Below, in pieces: positions 50,933 to 60,107 of a DNA stretch of 64,000 bases. Under the pieces are notes generated by a model. That model was not told the DNA's origin. It saw only the letters and a program-made list of their open reading frames with translations, and ran no database searches. Source of the DNA: an uncultured Erysipelotrichaceae bacterium (lineage in GTDB: Bacteria; Bacillota_I; Bacilli_A; RF39; UBA660); assembly GCA_902789225.1 (NCBI GenBank), contig CADANC010000002.1, forward strand, positions 124,001 through 188,000, given 5' to 3'. How positions within the stretch are numbered: position 1 is the first letter of the stretch; each line of letters opens with the position of its first letter. Both the position numbers and the translations under genes were made by a program.

Positions 50933-51565
50933 TTATTTGTTTTTTATTATAATTAAACTTCTTTTTATATCATCTTTTAGATAAAATTTATCTATTTTTA
51001 TTATGTTATATTTCTTTTGAATATTTTTTTCCACATCTTTTGTTAATTCTTTATCTATATCACCTTTCATAGCTATTAACTTACCATCTTTATTTAGTAA
51101 GTGCATAGTATATTTTAATAAAGTTTCTATATTAGCTACTGCTCGTGATACTACTAAATCGTATTTTTCTTTATATTCTTCTGCTCTAGTATGAACTGTC
51201 TTTGTATCTTTTAAATCTAGTCTTTTGATAACTTCATCAATAAATCTTAATTTTTTTTCTTTAGAATCTATTAATGTTAATTTTAGATGAGGATAGAATA
51301 TTTTTAAGATTATTCCAGGTATACCTGCTCCAGTACCAACATCACAAATAGTGCTAATTTCTTCTAATTTTTGTATTCTTACAACAGTTAATGAGTCATA
51401 AAAATGTTTTAAATATGCATCTTCTTTATCTATAATTCTAGTTAGATTTATTTTATTATTCCATTCAATCAGCATATCATAATATGTTTCAAGATCAGCT
51501 AGTTGTTTATCTGTTGGATTAATCCCTAGACTTTTTATACTTTCTATAAATTCATTATTGTTCAT
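50933..51565 (-). CDS. rsmG: 16S rRNA (guanine527-N7) methyltransferase
   Basis: A 210-residue RsmG/GidB. It makes m7G527 in 16S rRNA; loss gives low-level streptomycin resistance in other bacteria. ISTICDVGTGAGIPGIILKIF is the SAM-binding loop. TAAGGAGAAAATATA precedes ATG 51565, which overlaps mnmG by 11 bases. Standard mnmE-mnmG-rsmG order. Confidence 0.95.
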   Translation of the reverse strand: MNNNEFIESIKSLGINPTDKQLADLETYYDMLIEWNNKINLTRIIDKEDAYLKHFYDSLTVVRIQKLEEISTICDVGTGAGIPGIILKIFYPHLKLTLIDSKEKKLRFIDEVIKRLDLKDTKTVHTRAEEYKEKYDLVVSRAVANIETLLKYTMHLLNKDGKLIAMKGDIDKELTKDVEKNIQKKYNIIKIDKFYLKDDIKRSLIIIKNK

Positions 51566-53435
51566 TATATTTTCTCCTTAGATATACCATTAATATTGAG
51601 ATATCTGCTGGATTAACTCCACTAATACGTGATGCTTGGCCTAATGTTGTTGGCATTACCTTAATTAATTTTTCTCTAGCCTCACTAGCTAGATTAGATA
51701 CTTTGTTATAATCTATATCTTTTGGAATTTGTTTTTCTTCTAAAGATAACATTTTTTCTGCTTCTTTTGTTGCTTTTTTGATATAACCTTCATACTTACA
51801 TTCTATTTCTATTTCTTCTAGAACTTCTTTATCATAATCTAAATTTATATATTCTTTTAAATCTTTTATTTTTATTTCAGGTCTTTTTAATAACTCATAT
51901 AGACTAATTCCTTCTTTTAGAGGTGTTGTTCCTAATTTATCTAAATATTCTAATACATCTTTCTTTGGTGTTATTCTAACTTCTTTTAACTCATTTGTTA
52001 GTTTTTCTATATTATTAATTTTTTCTTTATACTTAGAATAATCTTCGTCATTAATTAAACCTATTTCATGACCATAATCTTTTAATCTAATATCAGCATT
52101 ATCATTTCTTAGAAGTAATCTATACTCTGCTCTACTTGTTAATAATCTATATGGATCTTTTATTCCTTTAGTTACTAAATCATCTATTAGTACTCCAATA
52201 TAAGCTTCATTTCTTTTTAATACTAATGGTTCTTGATTATTTATTTTTCTTGATGCATTTATTCCTGCTATTAAACCTTGACCTGCTGCTTCTTCATAAC
52301 CACTTGTTCCATTTATTTGTCCTGCTGTGAATAAGTTTTCTATTACTTTTGTTTCTAAAGATTGATTTAATTGTAATGAATCTATTGCATCATATTCTAT
52401 AGCATAAGCATATTTTAATATTTTAGCGTTTTCTAAACCTGGAAGTGAGTGAACCATTTCTTCTTGTACTTCATATGGCATACTAGTTGAAAAACCTTGT
52501 ATATAGATACTATTTCCATATTCAGGATCATCTTCTACTAAACTTTCAGGTTCTAAGAATAATTGATGTCTTTCTTTATCAGAAAATCTTACTACTTTAT
52601 CTTCAATTGATGGACAATATCTTGGTCCTACTCCAGTTACATATCCTCCATACATACTTGATTCATTTAAGTGTTCTTTAATTATTTCATGAGTTTTTTC
52701 ATTAGTATATATTAAATGACATGGGGTTTGATTATTCACATCATAATATACTTTGTTACTAAATGAGAAAGTATATTCTTCTTTATCTCCTTCTTCTACT
52801 GATGTTTTAGTAAAATCTATTGTATTTTTATCTACACGTTGTGGTGTTCCTGTTTTTAATCTTAATATTGTGAAACCATATTCTTTTAACTTATCTGAAA
52901 GAGAGTTTGATCTTCTTTCTCCATGTGGTCCTCCTGGAGTTCTATTTGATCCTGTTAATATATCTGCTTTTAAATAAGTTCCTGTAGTTAATATTACTGC
53001 TTTTGAAGTAATTTTATTTCCATCTTCTAATACTACTCCACCTATTTTATTGTCATTAACTATTAAATCTTCTACTAAAGATTCTTTTATTTCTAAATTT
53101 TCTGTATCTTTTAGAGTTTTTAACATTTCTTTTGGATATATATTTTTATCTGCTTGGGCACGTAGTGCTTGTACTGCTGGACCTTTTTTTGTATTTAACA
53201 TTTTTATTTGAATACAAGCTTTATCAGCATTTTTTGCCATTTCTCCACCTAAGGCATCTATTTCTCTTACAACTATACCTTTTGCTGGACCTCCAATTGA
53301 AGGATTACATGGCATATCAGCTATATTATTAATATTTCCTGTTATTAATAATGTTTTATTATTTAGTCTTGCTGAAGCTAAAGCTGCTTCACACCCAGCG
53401 TGTCCTCCACCTACTACTATAATGTCATAATCCAT
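51555..53435 (-). CDS. mnmG: tRNA uridine-34 modification enzyme MnmG
   Basis: A 626-residue FAD protein that with MnmE adds carboxymethylaminomethyl to U34 of tRNAs. IIVVGGGHAGCEAALASARL is the FAD dinucleotide loop, GTYLKADILTGSNRTPGGPHGERRSNSLS and GPRYCPSIEDKVVRFSDKERHQLFLEPE are diagnostic. ATG 53435 is supported by TAGGTGATA; a GTG at 53444 would overlap the Shine-Dalgarno. It follows mnmE by about 10 bases. Confidence 0.97.
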   Translation of the reverse strand: MDYDIIVVGGGHAGCEAALASARLNNKTLLITGNINNIADMPCNPSIGGPAKGIVVREIDALGGEMAKNADKACIQIKMLNTKKGPAVQALRAQADKNIYPKEMLKTLKDTENLEIKESLVEDLIVNDNKIGGVVLEDGNKITSKAVILTTGTYLKADILTGSNRTPGGPHGERRSNSLSDKLKEYGFTILRLKTGTPQRVDKNTIDFTKTSVEEGDKEEYTFSFSNKVYYDVNNQTPCHLIYTNEKTHEIIKEHLNESSMYGGYVTGVGPRYCPSIEDKVVRFSDKERHQLFLEPESLVEDDPEYGNSIYIQGFSTSMPYEVQEEMVHSLPGLENAKILKYAYAIEYDAIDSLQLNQSLETKVIENLFTAGQINGTSGYEEAAGQGLIAGINASRKINNQEPLVLKRNEAYIGVLIDDLVTKGIKDPYRLLTSRAEYRLLLRNDNADIRLKDYGHEIGLINDEDYSKYKEKINNIEKLTNELKEVRITPKKDVLEYLDKLGTTPLKEGISLYELLKRPEIKIKDLKEYINLDYDKEVLEEIEIECKYEGYIKKATKEAEKMLSLEEKQIPKDIDYNKVSNLASEAREKLIKVMPTTLGQASRISGVNPADISILMVYLRRKYNEQ

Positions 53436-53444
53436 ATATATCAC

Positions 53445-54797
53445 CTACTTTCCTACACAAAAGTTTTTAAATAAATTATCTATTATTTCTTCTGAATATG
53501 TTTCTCCAATTATTTCTCCTAATGTATTAAAACATTCATTTAAATCAATTTCAATTATATCTACTGGCATATTTTTATTAAGAGCTGTTTCTGCTTGTTT
53601 TATTTCTTTTAATGCTTTTTTAGCAAGAGATATTTGTCTTGTATTTGATAAGTATGTATAATCTTTTGATTTAATCTTTTCTATATTAAATAGTTCTTTA
53701 ATTTTATCTTTTAATTCATTTATTCCTTCTTCTTTAATTGTTGAAGTATAAACAACATTTTCAATATCTTTAGGTAAATCTATTTTTGAATCTAAATCTA
53801 CTTTATTTATTACAATTATTCTTTCTTTATTCTTTGTTTTTTCTAATATTTCTTTATCATCTTTAGATAATTTTTCATTATTATTTAAAACTACAATTAC
53901 TAAATCGGCATCTTTTATAAGAGATAAAGATTTCTCTACTCCTATGCTTTCTACAACATCGTTTGTACTTCTTATTCCTGCTGTATCAATAATGTTCATT
54001 AAAATTCCGTCTAAATTAATTTCTCCTTCTACTATATCTCTTGTTGTTCCAGCAATATTTGTTACTATTGCTTTATCTTCATTAAGTAGTTTATTTAAGA
54101 TAGAACTTTTTCCTACATTTGGTTTTCCTAATATTACTGTTTTAATACCTTGTTTCATAGGCATTACATTATTAGATTCTTTAATTAATTTATCTAAATC
54201 TTTTTTTAATACTTCTATACTGTTTTTAATATTATCTTTAGTTACTACTTCTATATCATAATATTCTGGATAATCTATATTTACTTCTATTTGAGATAAT
54301 AAATCTTTTAATGTTGATCTATATTCTCTAATTAATTTTGTTATATTTCCTTGTATTGTTGATATTGCAAGTCGCCTTGCATCATTAGTTTTTGATTCTA
54401 TTAAATCCATTACTGACTCTGATTCTACTAAATTTATTCTTCCATTTAAAAAAGCTCTTTTAGTAAATTCACCTGGTTCTGCTAATCTAGCACCGTTATT
54501 TAACATAGTTTCTAATATACGATTAGTTGCTATAATACCACCATGACAATTAATTTCAACGATATCTTCAGTAGTATATGTTTTAGGAGCTCTCATAATT
54601 GATACTAATACTTCATCTATTACTTCGTCATTATCTTTTATAAAACCATAATTAATAGTATGTGTTTTAACTTTAGTTAGATCTTTTCCATTGAAGCAAT
54701 TATTTACTATTGAAATAGCATCTTTTCCTGATAATCTAACTATTGATATTGCTCCTACTCCTAAAGCTGTTGAAATTGCTACTATTGTGTCATTCAT
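53445..54797 (-). CDS. mnmE: tRNA modification GTPase MnmE
   Basis: A 450-residue GTPase. The N-terminal formyl-THF-binding domain (MNDTIVAISTALGVGAISIVRLSG) leads to the G domain with GKPNVGKSSILNKLL and MNIIDTAGIRSTND, and the protein ends FCVGK, with the Cys needed for the modification. It works with MnmG, coded next. AAAGGAGAG precedes the start. Confidence 0.97.
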   Translation of the reverse strand: MNDTIVAISTALGVGAISIVRLSGKDAISIVNNCFNGKDLTKVKTHTINYGFIKDNDEVIDEVLVSIMRAPKTYTTEDIVEINCHGGIIATNRILETMLNNGARLAEPGEFTKRAFLNGRINLVESESVMDLIESKTNDARRLAISTIQGNITKLIREYRSTLKDLLSQIEVNIDYPEYYDIEVVTKDNIKNSIEVLKKDLDKLIKESNNVMPMKQGIKTVILGKPNVGKSSILNKLLNEDKAIVTNIAGTTRDIVEGEINLDGILMNIIDTAGIRSTNDVVESIGVEKSLSLIKDADLVIVVLNNNEKLSKDDKEILEKTKNKERIIVINKVDLDSKIDLPKDIENVVYTSTIKEEGINELKDKIKELFNIEKIKSKDYTYLSNTRQISLAKKALKEIKQAETALNKNMPVDIIEIDLNECFNTLGEIIGETYSEEIIDNLFKNFCVGK

Positions 54798-54964
54798 AGT
54801 TTTCTCTCCTTTTTCCTGGAATATTATAGCATATTTATAAAAATATCTAAATAATTTTATGTATAATACTCCATATTATTATAATTTTATCATTTATGGT
54901 TGTTTTCATTATTATAAATATATTTATTAAGTGTAAATAGTGTTAAATATTATTTTCAAATAAA

Positions 54965-54984
54965 AAAAGAGATTACTCTCTTTT
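54965..54984 (-). terminator. Intrinsic terminator of the rpmH-rnpA-yidC-jag unit
   Basis: AAAAGAGA / TCTCTTTT with loop TTAC. Leftward reading ends TTTTTTT. Confidence 0.75.
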
Positions 54985-54985
54985 A

Positions 54986-55600
54986 TTAATCTTCTTTAGG
55001 TTTAATTACTACTGCTCTATTTGGTTCTTCTCCTTCACTTTCAGTAGTAACATATTTATTATTAGTTAATGTGTTGTGAATTATTCTTCTTTCATAAGAA
55101 TTCATTGGATCTAGTTTAGCAGCTATTTTTGAGAATTTAACTTCTCTTGCTATTTTCTTAGCTAAACGTACTAATCTTTGATCATTTTTTTCTTTATAAT
55201 CACTTACATCTATTATGAATCTGTAGTTTTCTTTTATTTCTTTTTGTAAATTTTCTTTTACTATTAATGATAAAGCATTTAAATTTTTACCATTCTTTCC
55301 TATTAATAAGGAATCATTATCAGAATAGATTGTATAGTTAGGTGTTCCTTCTTTTGTTTTTACTTCAACATTTGCTTTAAAACCTAATTTCTTTAACAAT
55401 TCTATTAAGAATTCTTTAATGTATTTTGTTACTTCCCTTTTTTCTATAGCAATTATTTCTACTTTCTTACTTTTGAATAAACCACCTTTTTGTTCTTCAC
55501 CATCTAGAATTATCAAGTTTTCTTCTAATTCTTGTAGATTTTCTACAGCTTGTTGAATTGCTTCTTCTTTAGTTTTTCCTGTAAATTTATGCTTTTCCAT
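54986..55600 (-). CDS. jag: Jag/KhpB RNA-binding protein
   Basis: A 204-residue protein with three parts: Jag-N (HKFTGKTKEEAIQQAVENLQELEENLIIL), a KH domain (SLLIGKNGKNLNALSLIVKEN) and an R3H domain (RLVRLAKKIAREVKFSKIAAKLDPMNSYERRIIHNTL). In Firmicutes it binds many RNAs and works with KhpA in cell elongation and division. It overlaps yidC by 14 bases, the standard yidC-jag pair. Confidence 0.95.
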   Translation of the reverse strand: MEKHKFTGKTKEEAIQQAVENLQELEENLIILDGEEQKGGLFKSKKVEIIAIEKREVTKYIKEFLIELLKKLGFKANVEVKTKEGTPNYTIYSDNDSLLIGKNGKNLNALSLIVKENLQKEIKENYRFIIDVSDYKEKNDQRLVRLAKKIAREVKFSKIAAKLDPMNSYERRIIHNTLTNNKYVTTESEGEEPNRAVVIKPKED

Positions 55601-56540
55601 TTTTCTTTCTCCTTTTAACTGCTAGATTTTGAATAATAGTGAATAAATTTGATGTTACCCAATATATACATAATCCTGATGGCATAAATATTCCCATTAC
55701 AATTATCATTATTGACATCATATATGGCATCATTTTCATACTTGGCATTGCTTCTGAAGCTCCTGCTGGTTGAGCCATATCTGCTTGATTCATCTTAAAT
55801 GATAAGAATGTTGATCCTGCTATTAATACTAATAATATTAAATATACATAGAACATAGGTGTTTTTATACCAACATTAATTGTTGTTCCTAATTGCAATC
55901 CTAAGAAATTAGCTTCAAATATTGCAGGTGTTCTTTGTACTGCTTCAAAGAATCCTAATAATAATGGTAATTGTAAAAAGGAAAATATACATCCTAAAGC
56001 TGGATTAACATGAAATTCTTTATATAACATCATTGTTTCTTGTTGCATTTTCATCATAGATTCTTGATCATCTTTTCCTGCATATTTCTTTTGAATTTTT
56101 TTCATCTTTGGTTGCATTTCTTTCATTATCTCTGATTGTTTTGCCATATTAAGTGTTAATGGAAAAATTAATAATCTAATTATTAGTGTTAATATAATTA
56201 AGGATATTGCATAACTTTTTACAAATCCACCTATTTTAATTAATGTCCATGATAATGGTTTAACAATTAAACTACTCCATAATCCATCATATCCACCAGA
56301 GTTTATTTTTAAATCCTCACATTTTGGTAATTTTTCTATCTTTACTCCGGCCTTTTCATATGCTTTAATTGTTTCTTTGTCAGTTGGCTGACATAGTATA
56401 TTTTCTGTTAAGGTTTGACCTGTATTTGGATTTTTTACTGCTTTTTTATTTTCATCCACTAAACTTTTTGTACAACCAGTTGTTAATATTAATAATAGTA
56501 ATATTATTATTATCTTTATCTTATTTCTCTTTTTATTCAT
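55587..56540 (-). CDS. yidC: Membrane insertase YidC (lipoprotein form)
   Basis: A 317-residue YidC/SpoIIIJ. The signal has lipobox LTTGC (Cys23). Five membrane segments follow, beginning YDGLWSSLIVKPLSWTLIKIGG and RLLIFPLTLNMAKQSEIMKEMQPKMKKIQKKY, with the hydrophilic groove Arg expected in the first core helix. Inserts small membrane proteins alone or with SecYEG. Overlaps jag by 14 bases; rnpA is 12 bases upstream. Confidence 0.96.
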   Translation of the reverse strand: MNKKRNKIKIIIILLLLILTTGCTKSLVDENKKAVKNPNTGQTLTENILCQPTDKETIKAYEKAGVKIEKLPKCEDLKINSGGYDGLWSSLIVKPLSWTLIKIGGFVKSYAISLIILTLIIRLLIFPLTLNMAKQSEIMKEMQPKMKKIQKKYAGKDDQESMMKMQQETMMLYKEFHVNPALGCIFSFLQLPLLLGFFEAVQRTPAIFEANFLGLQLGTTINVGIKTPMFYVYLILLVLIAGSTFLSFKMNQADMAQPAGASEAMPSMKMMPYMMSIMIIVMGIFMPSGLCIYWVTSNLFTIIQNLAVKRRKKNGKA

Positions 56541-56552
56541 ATATGTACCTTT

Positions 56553-56873
56553 CTATTTAGTCATTATATTAAAGAAATCATCCTTTAATGTATTGTATGA
56601 ACTATCTATTCCTTTTCTTCTTAATATTATAATATAATTTTTGTGATTATTATAGTCTTTTTTATAATCATCAATTATATTTCTTATTCTTCTTTTCATT
56701 TTGTTTCTATATACTGCATTTCCTATTTTTTTACTAACAGATATTCCATAACAATCATATTTTTTATCATTATCTTCAGAATAAATAATAAAATAAGGAG
56801 AAACCTTTTTATTATTTAACTTTATAATTCTATCAAAATCTTGTTGATGCTTTACTACATATAATTTTTTCAT
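56553..56873 (-). CDS. rnpA: Ribonuclease P protein component
   Basis: A 106-residue RnpA that helps the RNase P RNA mature tRNA 5' ends. MKKLYVVKHQQDFDRIIKLNNKK and GISVSKKIGNAVYRNKMKRRIRNIIDDYK contain the conserved RNR helix. ATG 56873 has AAGGTGGATC upstream; the frame begins nine bases earlier with a GTG that overlaps this Shine-Dalgarno. The rpmH gene lies directly upstream. Confidence 0.95.
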   Translation of the reverse strand: MKKLYVVKHQQDFDRIIKLNNKKVSPYFIIYSEDNDKKYDCYGISVSKKIGNAVYRNKMKRRIRNIIDDYKKDYNNHKNYIIILRRKGIDSSYNTLKDDFFNIMTK

Positions 56874-56910
56874 AAGATCCACCTTAATTCTTTTTTAAGA
56901 GTAAAAAACC

Positions 56911-56924
56911 ACTGTTTAGACAGT
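56911..56924 (-). terminator. Weak hairpin between rpmH and rnpA
   Basis: ACTGT / ACAGT with a 4-base loop; leftward reading gives TTTTTT after GG. It may lower rnpA expression relative to rpmH, as an attenuator. Confidence 0.5.
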
Positions 56925-56930
56925 AGTATT

Positions 56931-57053
56931 TTATTTGCAAAGTCTTTTACGACCTTTACGACGACGGCGATTTAATATATTTGTTTTTTTACGTGCAAAA
57001 AAACCTAATTTTTTAGCTTTTTTACGGTTATTTGGTTGATATGTTCTTTTCAT
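56931..57053 (-). CDS. rpmH: Ribosomal protein bL34
   Basis: A 40-residue basic protein: [22 protein letters not shown], ending [13 protein letters not shown]. This is L34, conserved at the origin in most bacteria. It is slightly shorter than the usual 44 residues (a few residues missing in the middle). A strong Shine-Dalgarno TGGAGGTGG lies upstream. It is divergent from dnaA. Confidence 0.96.
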   Translation of the reverse strand: MKRTYQPNNRKKAKKLGFFARKKTNILNRRRRKGRKRLCK

Positions 57054-57351
57054 TCTTTCCACCTCCAGTTACAAATCTCCATTATTATAATAATAAAATT
57101 GTTATTTTGTCAATTCTATATTTAATTTTAACTGTTTCCACAGTATTGTTTATAACTTTTTTTGGCCTGTTATTTAAAAATTTGTGGAAAATGTGCAAAA
57201 CTATGTTTTATTTAGTAATATCAATATATTTATTTGTTGATAAAATTGTTAATATCCTGTGAATAAAAAAAGTTGGTATTTTTTTGTTTTTTTTATTCAC
57301 TTTTATGTTATAGTAAAATCAATATTAAATCTTTGTGGGGGAGATGGTAAC
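57054..57351. other. rpmH-dnaA intergenic region, probable oriC part
   Basis: 298 AT-rich bases without a gene. A perfect DnaA box TGTGAATAA (reverse of TTATTCACA) sits at 57258-57266. Near matches are TTTCCACA (57136-57143), TGTGGAAAA (57183-57191) and TTATTCACT (near 57292-57300). The dnaA promoter should lie near TTATAGT at about 57307-57313. The long AT run could serve as an unwinding element. This matches the left half of Bacillus-type bipartite origins. Confidence 0.55.
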
Positions 57352-58710
57352 TTGAATACAGATATTTTATGGTCTAATTTCTTATCTAGTATTAAAGATG
57401 AACTATCATCTTTATCCTACGATACTTGGTTTAGTGAAACTAAACTTAATAAAATAGTTGATGATAAAGCTTTTGTCATAGTTCCAATGCCTATACACAA
57501 AAGACATCTTCAAGAGAACTATTATGATTTAATACAAGATAGATTATTTGATATTACTGGAAGTACATATGAAATTGAATTTTTATTAGAAGAAGAGTTA
57601 AAAGCAGAGGAAGAAAAACAAAAAGTTATTTCCACAAATAATGTTGATAATGAATTTCATAGTAATTTAAACAAGAATCTTAATTTTGAAAACTTTGTTG
57701 TAGGTAATAGTAATAAATTTGCTCATGCTACAGCACTTAGTGTTGCTGAGAATCCTGGTAAAATGTATAATCCTTTATTTATATATGGAAATAGTGGGTT
57801 AGGGAAGACTCATTTGATGCAAGCTATTGGTAATTATATAGAAGAAAATTCTAATAATAAGGTATTATATGTTACCTGTGAACAATTTAAAGATGATTAT
57901 ATTAGTATTGCTAAAAAAGATGAAGATGGAACAAATTTCAATTATATTGACTTTTTTAGAGAAAAGTATAGGTCAGTAGATGTATTGATAATTGATGATA
58001 TCCAATTCTTAGCAGGTTCTAATAAAACTCAACATGAATTCTTTAATACATTTAATACATTACATAAAGATAATAAACAAATTATAATATCTTCTGATAG
58101 ATCACCAGATGATTTAAAGAATTTAGAAGATAGACTTAGAACTAGATTTTGTTGGGGATTAACTGTTAATATTTATCCTCCTGATTTAGAACTTAGAAAA
58201 GAAATACTTAAGAAAAAGATTAAAACAGCTGAATTTCCTAATGAAATAGAGGAAGATGTTATTCAATATATGGCATCTAATATAGGTAGTAATGTTAGAC
58301 AATTAGAAGGTGCTATCAATAGATTAGGCGCGTATTCAGCAATAATGGGAGGTCTTCCTATAACTTTAGATTTAGCAATTGATGCTTTAAAAGACTTTAC
58401 CAGTAAAGGAATGGGGGAGAATAACTCAATCCACAGGATACAGCGAATTGTATCTGAATACTTTCAAATATCTGTTGATGATATAAAAAGCAAGAAGAGA
58501 AGTTCAAATATTGCTTTTCCAAGACAAATTGCTATGTACTTATGTAGAACTATGACAGATGAGTCATTTCCTAAGATAGGCATTGAATTTGGTGGAAAAG
58601 ATCATTCAACAGTAATGCATTCAGTTGAAAAAATAGAAAATGAGATAAAAGTTAATAAAGATTTATCAAATATTATAGAAAAGTTAAAAAAAGATATTGG
58701 AGTTGTTTAA
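57352..58710 (+). CDS. dnaA: Chromosomal replication initiator DnaA
   Basis: A 452-residue DnaA. Domain I (about 1-85) binds helicase partners; the AAA+ domain has GNSGLGKTHLMQAI (Walker A) and DVLIIDDIQFLAG (Walker B); domain IV ends with the DNA-binding signature GIEFGGKDHSTVMHSVEKIE. Start is TTG 57352, preceded by GTGGGGGAG at the right distance; the frame runs 31 codons further upstream into the intergenic region without a start signal. Marks the replication origin. Confidence 0.97.
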   Translation: MNTDILWSNFLSSIKDELSSLSYDTWFSETKLNKIVDDKAFVIVPMPIHKRHLQENYYDLIQDRLFDITGSTYEIEFLLEEELKAEEEKQKVISTNNVDNEFHSNLNKNLNFENFVVGNSNKFAHATALSVAENPGKMYNPLFIYGNSGLGKTHLMQAIGNYIEENSNNKVLYVTCEQFKDDYISIAKKDEDGTNFNYIDFFREKYRSVDVLIIDDIQFLAGSNKTQHEFFNTFNTLHKDNKQIIISSDRSPDDLKNLEDRLRTRFCWGLTVNIYPPDLELRKEILKKKIKTAEFPNEIEEDVIQYMASNIGSNVRQLEGAINRLGAYSAIMGGLPITLDLAIDALKDFTSKGMGENNSIHRIQRIVSEYFQISVDDIKSKKRSSNIAFPRQIAMYLCRTMTDESFPKIGIEFGGKDHSTVMHSVEKIENEIKVNKDLSNIIEKLKKDIGVV

Positions 58711-58847
58711 AAAATCTGAAAAAAATGATTTTATCCACAACTATATGTTTATTAGAATAATTGAAATTAAAAGAAAATCTATTTTTATTAACTTTTTCCA
58801 CTCTATTAATAGTATTATTATAAATATAAAAGAAAGAAGGAATATAA
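58711..58847. promoter_or_regulatory. dnaA-dnaN spacer with a perfect DnaA box
   Basis: TTATCCACA lies at 58731-58739, followed by a very AT-rich stretch. In Bacillus the unwinding element lies in this spacer. The single clear box makes a minimal origin half. The dnaN Shine-Dalgarno AGAAGGAAT is at its right end. Confidence 0.5.
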
Positions 58848-59969
58848 ATGAAATTTAAAATAAAAAGAGAATTATTATTAGAAGCACTTAATAAAGTAAG
58901 TAAAGCTATTTCTACTAAGAATCTTATACCTGTTTTAGCTGGTATTAAATTTGATTTAAAGAAAACTAAATTAACTTTAACTGCTAGTGATAATGATATT
59001 ACTATTCAAACTAGTATTAGTTCTAGTGATGATTTTATTATTGAAAAAGAAGGATCTATTATTATTCAAGGTAAATATATATTAGATATAGTTAGAAAAT
59101 TACCTGATGAGTTTATTGATATTGAAGTAATTGATGATTTGAAAATATTAATTTCCACAGAAAATAGTGAATATAATTTAAATGGTATAAGTGAAAAAGA
59201 ATATCCTAATATTAGTTTAGAAGAATCAAAGAATAAGGTAATAGTTGATGCTTCTACTTTAATTGATATAGTTAATCAAACTGCTTTTGCTACTTCTAAT
59301 GAAGAAAACAAACCAATACTTACAGGTATTAACTTTAATATAGTAGGGGATATATTAGAATGTAATTCTACTGACTCTTATAGATTAGCTAGAAAAGTAA
59401 TAAAATTAGATGAAGAATCTAGTGAAACATATAATATTGTTATTCCTAGTAGAAATATAATTGAGTTTTCTAAAATAATTTCAAATAGTGAAGATAAAGT
59501 TGAGATTAATATATTTAGTAATAAAGTATTATTTAAATATAATAACTTATTATTTCAATCAAGATTAATTAATGGAACTTTCCCTAATACATCAAATTTA
59601 TTACCAAAAGAAGAGATGTTAATTATTTCAACTTCATTAAATGCCTTCTATGATGTTATAGATAGAGTTAGTATTCTTACTAGTGATAAAGAAAAGAATA
59701 TTGTTACATTAGAGACAAAAGATGATTATTTAATTCTAAGAAGTTCTTCTTCTGAAATAGGTAAAGTAGAAGAAAAGATGCCTATATCAAAGAATAATAA
59801 AGAAAATATAAAAATATCATTTAGTGCTAAATATATGATGGAAGCTTTAAAAAGTTTTTCAACAGAATCTGTTGATATTCATTTTATTGGTGAAATTAAA
59901 CCTATTTTAATTAAATCTAATGAAGATGAAACTTTAACTCAATTAGTTTTACCAATTAGAACTTATTAA
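58848..59969 (+). CDS. dnaN: DNA polymerase III beta subunit (sliding clamp)
   Basis: A 373-residue beta clamp with three repeated domains; MKFKIKRELLLEALNKVSKAISTKNLIPVLAGIKFDL is the conserved N-terminus, and the last domain ends with KPILIKSNEDETLTQLVLPIRTY, the usual peptide-binding C-terminus. It tethers polymerase to DNA. AGAAGGAATA precedes the start. A terminator follows, and then the ComK gene. Confidence 0.97.
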   Translation: MKFKIKRELLLEALNKVSKAISTKNLIPVLAGIKFDLKKTKLTLTASDNDITIQTSISSSDDFIIEKEGSIIIQGKYILDIVRKLPDEFIDIEVIDDLKILISTENSEYNLNGISEKEYPNISLEESKNKVIVDASTLIDIVNQTAFATSNEENKPILTGINFNIVGDILECNSTDSYRLARKVIKLDEESSETYNIVIPSRNIIEFSKIISNSEDKVEINIFSNKVLFKYNNLLFQSRLINGTFPNTSNLLPKEEMLIISTSLNAFYDVIDRVSILTSDKEKNIVTLETKDDYLILRSSSSEIGKVEEKMPISKNNKENIKISFSAKYMMEALKSFSTESVDIHFIGEIKPILIKSNEDETLTQLVLPIRTY

Positions 59970-59975
59970 TAAATT

Positions 59976-59996
59976 GACCTTTATGGTCTTTTTTTT
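59976..59996 (+). terminator. Intrinsic terminator of dnaN
   Basis: GACC, loop TTTAT, GGTC, then eight T. Short stem but clear T tail. Confidence 0.65.
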
Positions 59997-60007
59997 ATTT
60001 TGATTAG

Positions 60008-60032
60008 TCGACTAAAATCGACCAAAGTCGAC
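60008..60032. repeat. Three TCGAC units spaced 10 bp, upstream of comK
   Basis: TCGAC at 60008-60012, 60018-60022 and 60028-60032, within the unit WAGTCGACC. One turn apart, they lie on the same face of the DNA. The middle unit occupies the -35 position relative to a good -10 TATGAT (60041-60046, 17-base spacing), so a bound regulator would control comK. Confidence 0.6.
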
Positions 60033-60058
60033 CATGTAGGTATGATACTCTTTTTTTG

Positions 60059-60079
60059 AAAACGCATTAATGCTGTTTT
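60059..60079. promoter_or_regulatory. Inverted repeat in the comK leader
   Basis: AAAACGCAT pairs with ATGC-T-GTTTT around TA, with a one-base bulge. It carries AAAA and TTTT ends like ComK-type AT-boxes, although the spacing (13 bases) differs from the 5 of Bacillus AT-boxes. It could also fold as an RNA hairpin before the Shine-Dalgarno. Confidence 0.35.
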
Positions 60080-60107
60080 TAATTCATATTTTTAAGGGGG
60101 TATTTAT

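Noticed and set aside
57032-57262. Rightward frame of 76 codons opposite rpmH
   Set aside because: Antisense to rpmH and rich in Phe/Tyr/Ile, typical of AT-rich chance frames; no Shine-Dalgarno.
57259-57351. A 31-codon N-terminal extension of DnaA
   Set aside because: It is hydrophobic, crosses the DnaA box and promoter region and does not resemble DnaA domain I. TTG 57352 has the good Shine-Dalgarno.
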